A stretch of 64,000 bases of DNA from Halichoerus grypus (taxonomy: Eukaryota; Chordata; Mammalia; Carnivora; Phocidae), in contig NC_135714.1 of NCBI RefSeq assembly GCF_964656455.1, positions 81,204,403 through 81,268,402 of the forward strand, in the 5' to 3' direction. The notes under the pieces were generated by a model, which did no database searches, was not told where the DNA came from, and worked only from the letters and a program-made list of their open reading frames with translations. Below are positions 34,700-45,875 of this stretch, one piece after another (position 1 is the stretch's first letter; the number at the start of each line of letters is the position of its first letter). A program made the position numbers and the translations under genes.

Positions 34700-37129
34700 A
34701 GTTTAAGATGAACCCTTAAACTAGTGTTGGGGGTGGGGCTCCTTTTTCCATGAAAAAAGGCTGAAAACAGGTGAAATTTAGACTAATGGCTTATACCACG
34801 CTGGTTACCTGGGGAAACCCAAAGTGTGAAACAGACAGCTTCTCAGCTACAACCAGGGCCAAACCATGAGATGACATGAACTTAGAACACTACAGGATTA
34901 GAATTCTGTATCACCTATGCAAGCTGTGCTGTGGAATGAAGCATTTAACAGGGCCAGGGGTAGGAGCAACCACAAAATCAGCTGCAGATAGACAGATGGT
35001 TTGGAGAGGGGAAGTGATAATTCCATGAGAGGACTATGCAAAGCAAACTTACAAAAAGACAGAAATGGATGGGAAAAACCCAACAAAATCAACAATCAGG
35101 AGATAAATTCACTCTTCACAAATTGAAAATAATAGGACAATGTGAAAAAGACTAAAATAAGTTTGATTGGAATCTTTCAAGAGATCATAGGAATAGAACC
35201 ATAAAAACAAAACAAGAAATCGGGCACAAAAGCAGGCATAAAAAAAGCAAAAAGAAAAATCTATGAAAAAGAACCTATTTGGAAACCAGGAAATTAAGAT
35301 ATAAAAATTTCAAGAGATGAGACAAACTCCAGATTATCTGGAGTCCAAGAGGTAATGGATGAATTAGAAGACATCCTGACAATCTCAGAATTCAGAGAAA
35401 CAGAATGACAAAATATGTCAGAACAACTGAAAGACTTAATAGCAGGATGAGAGAGATACAAGCAAAAAGTTAACTGGAGATAAATGTATAACCTTAAGTT
35501 CATTCATTAAAGAGTGTTCTTAAAAAGCTGGAAAAAACATAAGCATTCAACTTAAGAAACAGGAGACAGGGAAACTCAGTAAGCCTGAAAAAATTAGAAG
35601 GAAGAAAATTTTAAAATATATATTGTGATCCCCAGAATCACTTTTATTTTACTGCCTCTCTATACACAGTACATTAAATAAAAGCAATGCATGTATGCAA
35701 AACAGTACATGGTAGAAAACAAGCTAAACCTGCTCACCAAGCTAAATGTGCAAACTTAAAAGCACAATTCAAATTCACAGGAAACGAATTGCTCTCTTCA
35801 TAAAACAATGACTAATATTCCAAAAGAGGACATTTCTGTTCGTCAGTGGCACTGTGTTTTGCTAGTTCTTTATTCTGTTAAAAAAACTGCAAGTATTGAC
35901 TGGCTCTATAATGTGAAAATTTTTTAAAAAAGCAATATATTGCAGTGTTTTATAGCTCATGTACACCAGGGGGAGCTTTTGTCTTTCCTACCTGAGAAGT
36001 CTAAATTAAATTTAACCTGGCCTATCATTGCATACTAATGTTTTTAAACAGCCTATCAAATACAAGGAAAGGTCATGAGCTAGTCGACATTTTCATTATC
36101 TTTAAAGCTATTCCGAATTAAGAAAATGCACTGCAGCGAGTGAATATTTTTAAAGCTTTGATAAGCTAGATACATTGAGGCACAAAATAAAAAAGAAATG
36201 CTAGCTTGAGATCCAATATATTACTGCTTACATCACACTCTACAAAGATGTGTACCAACTCTCACTTCCTATACCATACAATAAGCATTTCACCATGTAC
36301 TAGCTTGTTCAGATGACCTGAAGCAAAATGTGGCATTTTTTTACTCGGTATACTTGCTTTCTAAAGTTTTTGCCACAGTTTATAAGCTCCATAGCAGAAG
36401 TTTTGTGTTCCTCCCTCACACGCAGTGACACAGTACATTTTCATTTATTCAACCACGTTCAACAAGTATTTAAGAGCAATATTTTGTAGCAATTATAGAA
36501 ATATCTGTGTGAAATTTAGTTTAATATAGAATTTTTACAAGGTTGGTTTATTTAGTCACAGAAATTGGTTATCAGGTGGTCTGATAAAACCAAGAACTGG
36601 ATAAAAGTGACTAAGGCCATTTGGTGTGAGACAAATAAGTAGTGTTAAAAAAAGGGGGGGGGGGGGCATCTCAATCTTCCTTGTATTTCCAGTTCTTAGC
36701 ACAGCTTCCAGCAGGGAACACACACATACATCAGTGAATAGCCAAAATAAAAATTAAAAAAACAAAACAAAACAAACCCAACTTCCATGGATTTTGATTG
36801 GGCTAAATAGTCTTCATAATTTATGACAGAGTCTCCCTTTCTGAAAGATCCAAAAGAATGTTGGAATACCTGCAAAATGGAATTAAATGACCTGACAGTG
36901 ACAGGGAAAGAAAGAAAACCCTTTTTAAAACGCGCCGGCCAGATCTGCAGTATCGAAAGCGCATGATTCAGCGGTCAGGCCCCTTGGGAGGATTGGGCTG
37001 GGATAGGGAGAGGAGAAGGAATTAAAAACCAACCAAAACAAAAAGTGAGAAAGTCATCTGTTGCTATCCTCTTTATAGCTCTAGAAAAATTCCCGAATTT
37101 TAACACTTAACATATTTCACTCAAATCAA
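34700..37129. other. TRMT10A intron 1, largely unique
   Basis: 35480-35620 looks L1-like but weakly. A CTCF-like motif lies at 35963-35978. A run of about 14 G lies at 36653-36666. No gene is seen. Confidence 0.4.
35963..35978 (+). promoter_or_regulatory. Candidate CTCF-binding motif
   Basis: 'acaccagggggagctt' matches the CTCF core (CCACCAGGGGGCGC) at most positions. It lies in TRMT10A intron 1, about 1.9 kb from the promoter. Confidence 0.5.
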
Positions 37130-37970
37130 GTAGCGCCTCAGTCCTCTTAAGAACCATCCTCGGCTCACCACCAAGGGGCTAACAGCACCTGCACAACTTT
37201 CCCCTGAGCTCTCAACATTTCAGAGCGCTCAGCTACGTCAGCCCCTCGTTGGAGAAACGAGGTAAGGCCGATTTAAAGAGGTAAAGCGACTGCTCCCGGT
37301 CTCTAGCCACCAAGTGGCAGAACCACAACTCGTTTTCCAGCCCTTCAGAGTCCAGATTTCCCTCTCCCTTCATTATTTGGAAACTCACACTCTTCAAACA
37401 CTAGGGACCGGATCCCGACCCCCATACAAACGTCGACCGTAGGCGCCCCCACAGCAGGTGGGTTGAGCCTCGCCCCACACTCCCCTCTAGGCGACCTGTC
37501 TGCGGACGCACTTGAGGAGGGATTAAACTACAGCCAGCGAATCAGGGAGCTACTTGGCGCCGGGGACGCTCTGTATCTGACATCACTTCCTTCGGGAACT
37601 GGGTCGCGGCGCCACTTCTACAGCCCCACTCCCCTCTCCCCCGGAAGCCGTGTTGCTAGTTGAGAATGGCACTCGCAAAAGCCCCTTTTGCGCCCAAAGA
37701 AGACCAGAGAGTAGGCAAGCGCCAGCGGCAGTGCCAGGAGACTTACCGAGCTGAGGAGTTGTCAGGGAACTGAGAGCACCAACACAGAGCCTTCTCGTAA
37801 CGGTCTTGATACAGCTCACGAATCTTCCCTAGGAAACTTCAACTCCCAGAGGCAGGGACGGAAGCTATGCGTAGGAGGCTACGGCGCTTACGCCTTTACG
37901 TCATCGAACTGCGCCACGTTTGGACATGCAGTGAAAGAAAGCGGAGGGAGTTCATGTTGGGCGGGGTCTG
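37130..37970. promoter_or_regulatory. CpG-rich TRMT10A promoter
   Basis: The only clearly GC- and CpG-rich block in the window. It holds a CRE/ATF-type site ('ttacgtcatc', 37897-37906), a GC box ('gggcgggg', 37959-37966) and a partial match to a ZNF143-type element ('cttcaactcccag', about 37837-37849). There is no TATA box near the inferred start. This is typical of a housekeeping promoter. Short open frames on both strands here are CpG-island artefacts. Confidence 0.75.
37747..37850 (-). other. TRMT10A: TRMT10A non-coding first exon (5'UTR)
   Basis: A consensus donor GTAAGT on the minus strand (37746-37741) ends a CpG-rich exon whose 5' edge is inferred, not seen. The next exon (32082) carries the ATG, giving a 5.7-kb first intron. 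This matches the gene's usual organisation. Confidence 0.65.
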
Positions 37971-40640
37971 GAGTTAGGGTTTTTGGAGGGGGAGGTAGTT
38001 AGAATGATGTCTGTTTTTCCACCCCGAAGCAAGTGTATACTTGCAGGCATGTATTCGTTTATATATTCCTATGGGGATGGAGGAGGGGTGTAAGGCATAC
38101 CTACTTTTATAAATTTTAAATGCGAAAGAGTGATGGAGAGCTCTTTAATTCTCTACTGGAGTTGATAGGAAAGCGTATAGCTGCGCCTAAACTATAATGT
38201 ATACGGAAGAAGGTTGTCAGTATCACATGATTTCACACAACTCAAATGGAAAATCAAATTTAAAGAGTGAGTCAAATTCCCAATAAGATGCATTTAAATC
38301 TAGAATGTTTAAAAATTTTTTCTTCATTATAGTCATAAGTCTTACTCTCCATTCCTTGAACTATTTTTCTTATGCTGTTTTGCAAAACATCATGTGACAT
38401 TTCATTGTTTATAATACATGACCTTATATGATCTTTTTGCTATATATAGACCAAGTCAACTGAGGGAGAACTGAAACATAATCTAGTAGACTGTCATTTT
38501 TAGCTTTTGTTTTATCCTACTTCTAATAGGTGATTATTGCAGAATTTGAAGATAAGAATGAGATTTCAATGGATGAATAGAAGACTGCCATATTGGTACG
38601 GAAAGAATTGTGAAGTAAATTATTCTTGATATTTGAACATTTTTAAACGCTTTAATGAATAGAAAATTAAATTCAGAATTTGAGTTCTCTAGTCACAAAA
38701 CTGAAGTAATTCTTGCTTTAAATCCTCAAATTTTACTTGAAAAACTATGTCAGCTATAACACTGTTGTGGATCACTCCTTGTTTCTTCCTCATCTTAAGT
38801 CTAAAAGATCTCTTAACTGAACATTGACAACAAAGTGTGGATCCATTTCTGATGTTAGTAGGGCATCTTTTTTTCAGCTGCCTCTATATGGGCAAAGAGT
38901 AGCTGAGTGAGGATTAGTAATTGGATATGTAGTCCTTCACATGTAGGTCATTAAACTCAGGCTGGCATAGTGACGGGCCAAATTTTTCAACAGCTGTTCA
39001 GTGCCTCTCAGGATTCTGTTTATGAGTAATAATATATTTTTTCAGTGTTAATATTTGGCATCCTTATATATTTAAAGCAGAATTTTTAAAGTTACCTTAA
39101 AAACCCTCATATTGTCATGGTGGAGTCAATAAGTTTTCTTTTGACATAGCCATTTTAACTTTACAGTCATGTGGTGCAAAAATTTAAGTGATTCTACTAT
39201 GAATACAAAGCAGGCACCGAAAAAGTGCCAGCAAAAACGGGGAGGGGGGGGGATTTAATCAGAAATTGAAGCATAATATAGAAAGTACAGGAAGTAAATT
39301 CATGATATGAAATAATCTTCATTGATTTGTAAAATTCATGTATTTGTTTATGTGACACATTGAGTTCATGTTTTTGTCTTAGTACTGTTCATACAGAGAT
39401 AACTAAATCATAATCTGGCCTTGTAAGGAATCCATAGACTAGTGGGAAAGCCAGTGGTAAATAAAGACCTATACAACATACAATGTGCTTGAGATGCCTA
39501 TGCATGAAAAGGAGCAACTAAATGCTCTTGGAGACAGGGGATATAGTTTTAGAAATTGAATAATTTTGCTCCATCTTGGAAAGTAAGTGGTTTTCCAGAT
39601 ATCAAGAGAGAAAGGTATTCAAAATATTGGGAGCTATAAAAGCAAAGACATGTCATAATTTGGCACATGATTGAAAAGCTGTGGGTAGGATGAAGAAAAA
39701 GGAGGAAAGAATAACCTTAAGGGTTTTTTAATTTGGACAACTATAGGAATGCAATTATGTTAACTGGGTCATTTAGGGAATAGTGGGAGAAAATTAGGTT
39801 TTGAAAAAAATAGTTTGATATTGAATATGTGGGTTCTGGGGAGTATGTAGGATAACTAAGTAGAAACAGATTTAGAAATCATCAGCACATATTTAGTGGT
39901 TTAAGCCAAAATAAGAGTCTGAAATCAAAATAAGACTCTGAAATCAAAGAGATACTAGTTTATGGGTTGCAAACCTATAATGTCTATGAGGACTAGAAGG
40001 TAACAAATGAGAGAAACTATCTGGGAGAAAAGTATCACAAACCTGAGAGACTATTCTCTGTTTAGTCAGGGCACAGGTTCCAAGGAGGAATATGGGCTTC
40101 ATTACACAAGATCTCAATTTTTAAAGAGCAGCCAGGAAACGGGATTTTTATGTGAAATCTGGTTTTTAAGTGTTGGCAACTATTTTGTTCATTTTTTTAA
40201 ATAGTGAGCAGGCTAAACAAAACATGTGGACCACAATCAGATAATTGGCAGCCAGTTTGTTAAGTTGGACTATTTGTAGGGTGGGAAAGGGGCTCAGATA
40301 GAACCAGAATTTTGTAACAACAACAAAAAAATGGTAATAAATACAATTATGAGCTCCTCCAAATGTTTGGTCTGAGAACATTGGGCAGTCATCACAAATT
40401 GCATTATTTTAAGCCTAGTTCTGTTATTTCATTAAGTCTAAGAGTGTCCTTCAGCAAGCTGGGAGTGGGAAGGTGTGGGAATAGACTAGTGATTGTGAGT
40501 ACATTAATTTCAGGCCAAGAAAGCAAAACAAGTTAGTTTTTAAATTAGTTGAAAGTTATCTAAAAGGCAGAATCAACATATTATAATCATTTCAACTTGT
40601 ATTTTGATTGATTTAAAAAATACAGGAAAAGCTTAAAACT
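37971..40640. other. Divergent intergenic DNA, no gene seen
   Basis: AT-rich. 39420-39960 resembles the unnamed ancient dispersed sequence also suspected at 4690-4960. No supported coding region. Confidence 0.4.
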
Positions 40641-41655
40641 TGAAAAAATATAACTTACCCCCCTCCCCAATTAATACATGAATATTGAAGCTCTATGAAG
40701 ATAATTATGGAGGCATTGTAGTCTGAATCTCCTCATAAAAACAGGTAGAACATCTTGGATAGCAAAACAATAATAATAACAAATATAGACCATGGGTATA
40801 ACATAACTAAGTGAAAAAGAATCCTCATAAAGCTCATAATATGAGCAGGTGGGAACAAACTGTCAACTTAGTACCAGTATCTGGGTAGGAGGTAACAGTG
40901 GGAAGACAACAGAGCATCTGAAGGCCATGAGAATGGGAGGACCCCCAAACTGCCAACAGGTATTCACTGAAAAGCAAGGGAGATGAATATGAGATCAGGA
41001 GCAAAACTGGCTGACTGTAATATCAGGGTGAGTACAAAGGGAGGAGCAGGAAGGTCTGAAAGTGCTGGAGAGATATGGAGCTTATGAACTCATAAAACTT
41101 AATAAACCTGAGCTCCCTTCCTGGACAAAGCCCAACACTAAGGAGAAACTTCTGGGAGTAGAATCCAAATTGAACAGGACAGGGACAATAGAAGCAAAGA
41201 AAAATGCAGGTCCAAATAAAAGTGGGAGAGAAGAGACAGAGCTCAGAAATGACAATGATACATAGGTGTCATTGTATGAAAACATGAGAAAAGGAAGCTT
41301 TAGAATCATGAGGCTAGAAAGTTATTATACCCACCCCTCCCTCTTAAAGGTAAAGAATAACTTATTTAGCTTAAAAATACACCACAAGAAGGATTACAGT
41401 TGAATCCTTTTTAAGTTGTTATAGTAAAATATGAAATAGAGAAAAAAGCATATGAAAACTATAACCCAGTATTTCAAACCAAGAGAAAAATTTTTTTTAA
41501 TGATAGAAGATAGAACAACATAAAACAACAACAAAGAACTAAAAACCTCAGAAATAAAGTGGAGAAAAGAAGATTTGAAGAGGAGTGACAGAACTCAGAA
41601 AAGAATACAAAATATAAAAAGTACACATATATATTCGACCGTCTTACTGGGAGTC
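40640..41655 (+). repeat. Unassigned A-rich sequence, possibly L1/HAL1 5' part
   Basis: It leads directly into L1 ORF2 at 41660 with no break visible by eye, so it may be the 5' portion of the same LINE. No intact frame of that family is recognisable. Confidence 0.3.
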
Positions 41656-41659
41656 TTAG

Positions 41660-43727
41660 TGCAATAAGATAAGAAAAGGAAATAGCTTTCTTAGAGACTA
41701 CTAGAATAATATATACCAACAAATTGGAAAACCTAGAAGAAATTGATAAATTCATAGAAGCACACAACCTTGTAAGACTGAATCATGAAGAAATAGAAAA
41801 TCTGAATAGACCAATTATAAGTAATGAAATTGAAGCAGTAATTTAAAGTCTCCAAAAAATAAAAGTCTAGGACCAGAAAACTTCACAGGTGAATTCCACC
41901 AAACATTTAAAGAAGAGTTAGCACCTATCCTTCTCAAGTTACTCCATAAAAAAATTGAAGAGGGAGGAACACTTCCAAACTCATTTTACAAGGCCAGCAT
42001 TATCTTGATACCAAAACCAAAGACACCATCAATATTCCTGATGAACACAGATGCAAAAATTCTCAACAAATTATTAGTAAACTGAATTCAACAATACATT
42101 AAAAGAATCATAAGTCATGATCAAGTGGGATTTATTCTAGGGATGCAAGGATAATTCAACATCTACAAATAAATGAACGTGATACACCACATTAACAAAA
42201 CAAAAGATGAATTATATGATCATCTCAATAGCTGCAGAGATTGACAAAATGCAACATCAGTTTATGATAAAAAAAAATTCTTAACAAAGTGGGTATAGAA
42301 GGAAATGCCTCAATATAAAAAAGGCCACATATGACAAAGTCACAGCTAACATCATACTTAATGTGAAAAACTGAAAACTTTCCCTCTAAGATCAGGAACA
42401 AGATAAGGATGTCCACTGTCACCACTTTTATTCAACATAGTACTGGAAGTCCTAACCACAGTAATCAGACAAGAAAAAGAAATAAAAAGCATCTGGATTG
42501 GTAAGGAAGAAGAAAACTGTCACAACTTGCAGATATCATGATACTATATATAGAAAACCCTAAAGGCTTTATTTACCAAAAAAACCATTAGAACTATTAA
42601 ATGACTTCAGTAAAGTTGCAGGATAATATACAGAAACCTGTTGCATTTTGTAACTAATAACTATCTGAGAAATTAAGACAATCCCATTTATTATTGCATC
42701 AAAAATAAGATATCTAGGAATAAATTTAACCAATGAGGTGAAAGACCTGTATGTGAAACACTGTAAGACATTGATGAAAGAAATTGAAGATGAAGTATAT
42801 ATACCATGCTCCTGGATTGGAAGAATTAATATCATTAAAATGCCCATACTACCAAAAGCAATTTACAGATTCATTGCAATCCCCACCGAAATACCAAGGG
42901 CATTTTGCACAGAACTAGAACAAGTAATCCTTACGTTTGTATGGAACCCCAAAAGATCCTGAATAGCCAAAGCAATCTTGAGAAGGAGAACAAAGCCAGA
43001 GGTATCACACTATCTGATACTATACTACAAACTACAGTATTCAAAACAGTATGGTAGTGGCATGAAAACAGACATATAGATCAATGGAACTGACTATATA
43101 GTCCAGATGGGTTATATATAACCCATGCATATATAGTCAATTAATTTATAACAAAGGAGGCAAAAATATTCAATGGTGAAAAAACAGTCTCTTCCATAAA
43201 TGGTGTTGGGAAAACTGGACCACTATCTTACACTATATACAAAATAAATTCAAAATAGACTAAAGGTTTGGATATAAGTCCTGAAACCATAAAACTCCTG
43301 AAAGAAAACATAGGCAATAAGCTTTTGGACATCAATCTTAACTACTTTTTTGGGACCAGTGTCCTAGTCCAAGGGCAACAGAAGCTAAAAAAAACCAAAC
43401 AAACCAAATGGGATTATATTGAACTAAAAAGATTTTGCACAGTAAAGGAAACCATCAACAAAATAAAAAGGCAACCCACTGAATGGGAGAAAATATTTGC
43501 AAATCATACATCCAATAAGGGGTAAATATCCAAAATATAAAAGAACATACACAAATTAATATCAAACACCCAAACAACCAGATTAAAAAATGAGCAAAGG
43601 ACCTGTGTAGACATTTTTCCCCAAGAGAACATTCAGATCGCCAACAGTCACATGAGAAGATGCTCAACAACACTAATCATCAGGGAAAGGCAAATCCAAA
43701 CCACGAGTTATTACTTCACACCTCACA
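41660..43727 (+). mobile_element. L1 LINE ORF2 fragment, sense
   Basis: Reverse-transcriptase and C-terminal ORF2 sequence with typical strings ('aattccaccaaacatttaaa', 'tagaaggaaatgcctcaat', 'atggtgttgggaaaactgga'). Multiple frameshifts and stops. It ends abruptly against Tigger-type sequence at 43727. Confidence 0.9.
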
Positions 43728-45696
43728 CATAACAATGCTGTTTGATAGCATTTTACCCACAGTAGCGCTTCTTTCAAAATTGGAGTCAATCATCTCAAAC
43801 CCTGCTGCTATTGCTTCATCAAAAGTTAATGTAATATTCTAAATCTTTTGTTGTCGTCTCAATGATCTTCACAGCATCTTCACCAGGAGTAAATTCCATC
43901 TCAAGAAACCACTTTCTTCACTCATCCATAAGATGCAACTTTTCACCTGTTAAGTTTTTTTTTTTTTTCATGAGATTGCAACAATCCTGTCACATCTTCA
44001 GGCTTTGCTTCTAATGCTAGTTCTCTTGCTGTTTCCACCATATCTGTAGTTACTTCCTCCACCGAAGTCTTAAGCCCTTCAGAGTACTCCCTAAGGGTTG
44101 GGATTGACTTCTTCCAAACTCCTGTTGATGTTGATATTTTGATCTCTTCCCATGAATCACAAATGTTCTTCTTGGCGTCTAGATTGGTGAATCCTTTCCA
44201 GAAGGTTTTTCATTGACTTTGCTCAGATTCACCAGAGGAATCACTTATCTATGGCAACTATAGCCTGATGAAATGTATTTCGTAAATAATAAGACTTGGA
44301 AGTTGAAATTAGTCCTTGATCCATAGGCTGCAGAATGGATATTGTGTTAATGGGCATGAAAAAAACATGAATCTCATTGTATGTCCCCATCAGAGCTCTT
44401 GGGTGACCAGGTGCATTGTCAATGAGCAATAATATTTTGAAAGGAAGTCTTTTCCGAGCAGTAGGTCTCAACAGTGGACTTAAAATATTTAGTGGACCAT
44501 GTTATAAACAGATAAACAGATGTGCTATCATCCAGGCTTTGTTGTTTCACTGATAGAGCACAGGCAGAGTAGATTTAGCATGATTCTTAGGGGCCCTAAG
44601 ATTTTCTGAATGGCAAATGAGCATTGGCTTCAACCTAAAGTCACAAGCTGTATTAGAACCTAACAAGACAGTCGGCCTGTCCTTTGAAGATTTGAAGCCA
44701 GGCATTGACTTCTCTTTAGCTATAAAATTCCTATATGGCATCTTCTTCTGTTTCTTCCACATTGAAAATCTATTATTTAGTGTAGCCACCTTCATGAATT
44801 ACTTAGCTAGATCTTCGGGATAACTTGCTGCAGCTTCTACATCAGCACTTGCTGCTTCACCTTGCACTTTTTTGTTATGGAGATGACTCTTTTCTTTAAA
44901 CTTCATGAACCAACCTCTACTAGCTTCAAACATTTCTTCAAACTTTTATGCTAGCTTCAACTTTATAGCTTCCTCACCTCTCTCACCCTTCAGAGAATTG
45001 AGGAGAGTTAGGACCTTGCCCTAGATTAAGCTTTAGCTTGAGGGAATGTTGTGGCTGATTTGATCTCTCCAGACCTCTCAACCTTTCTTCATACTTGCAA
45101 GAAGTCTGATTCACCTTCTTACCACTCTTGTATTCAGTGGACTATCACTATTAATTTCCTTCAAGAACTTTGCATTCACAAGTTGGCTAATTGTTTGGCA
45201 CCAGAGGCCTAGCTTTTGGCCTATCTTGGCTTTCAACATGCTTTCCTTACTAAACTTAATCATTTCTAGTTTTTATTTAAAGTGAGGGACATGTGATTCT
45301 TCCTTTCACTTGAACACTTAGAGGCCATTGTAGGGTTATCAATTGGCCTAATTTCAATATTGTGTCTCAGGGAATAAGGAGACCCAAGGAGATGGAGAGA
45401 GATGGGGGAATAGCTGGTCAGTGGAGCACTCAGAACACACGCATTTATTTATTAAACTCTCCATCTTATATAGATGTGATTTGTGGTGCCCTAAAACAGT
45501 TACAATAGTAACATCAAATATCACTAATCACAGATCACTATAAAAAATATATTAATAAGGGAAAAGTTTGAAATAGTGCAAGAATTACCAAAATGTGACA
45601 CAGAGTCATAGAGTGAGCAAATGCTGTTGGAAAAATGGCACCAATTTGATCTTCAAAGCACAATAAAGTGAAGTGCAGTAAAATAAGGTATGCAAG
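43728..45696 (-). mobile_element. Tigger1-type DNA transposon, 3'-truncated
   Basis: The 5' terminal repeat lies at the right ('caataaagtgaagtgcagta' on +, reaching about 45696). Going left, the minus strand encodes a degraded pogo/jerky-type DDE transposase. Two frame fragments are readable: 44795-44547 ('[19 protein letters not shown]') and 44471-44241 ('[20 protein letters not shown]', then '[13 protein letters not shown]', the DDE-domain region). The 3' end and second terminal repeat are missing. Inactive. Confidence 0.9.
44241..44471 (-). pseudogene. Tigger transposase DDE-domain fragment
   Basis: Contains the conserved 'DNAPGHP' and 'LQPMDQG' motifs of the DDE_1/CENP-B-related transposase family. 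It is flanked by stops and frameshifts in the rest of the transposase. Confidence 0.88.
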
Positions 45697-45875
45697 TATC
45701 TTAGTTAATAATAATGTATCAATATTGGTTTGTTAATTTAAAAAACCCAAAATAAATCTTACAAATAATGTAAGATAATAATAGGAATAACTGGGTGCAG
45801 GCTATATGGGAAATCTCTGGACTGCCTTAGTAATTAAAATCAATCTGATCCAAATTTAAATTTTGTTTTCTTTAC
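45697..45875 (+). mobile_element. L1 3'UTR remnant beyond the Tigger insert
   Basis: 'aatgtatcaatattggtttg', 'aatgtaagataataatagg' and 'atatgggaaatctctggact' follow the 3'UTR end of old L1s. It is probably the other side of the L1 at 41660-43727. Confidence 0.65.

Noticed and set aside
37463..37819. Open frames in the CpG island on both strands
   Set aside because: GC-rich composition produces stop-poor frames. They lack homology and overlap the TRMT10A 5'UTR and promoter.
41062..41265. 67-residue + frame as a hypothetical gene
   Set aside because: It lies in A-rich sequence leading into an L1 and is probably LINE-derived or chance.
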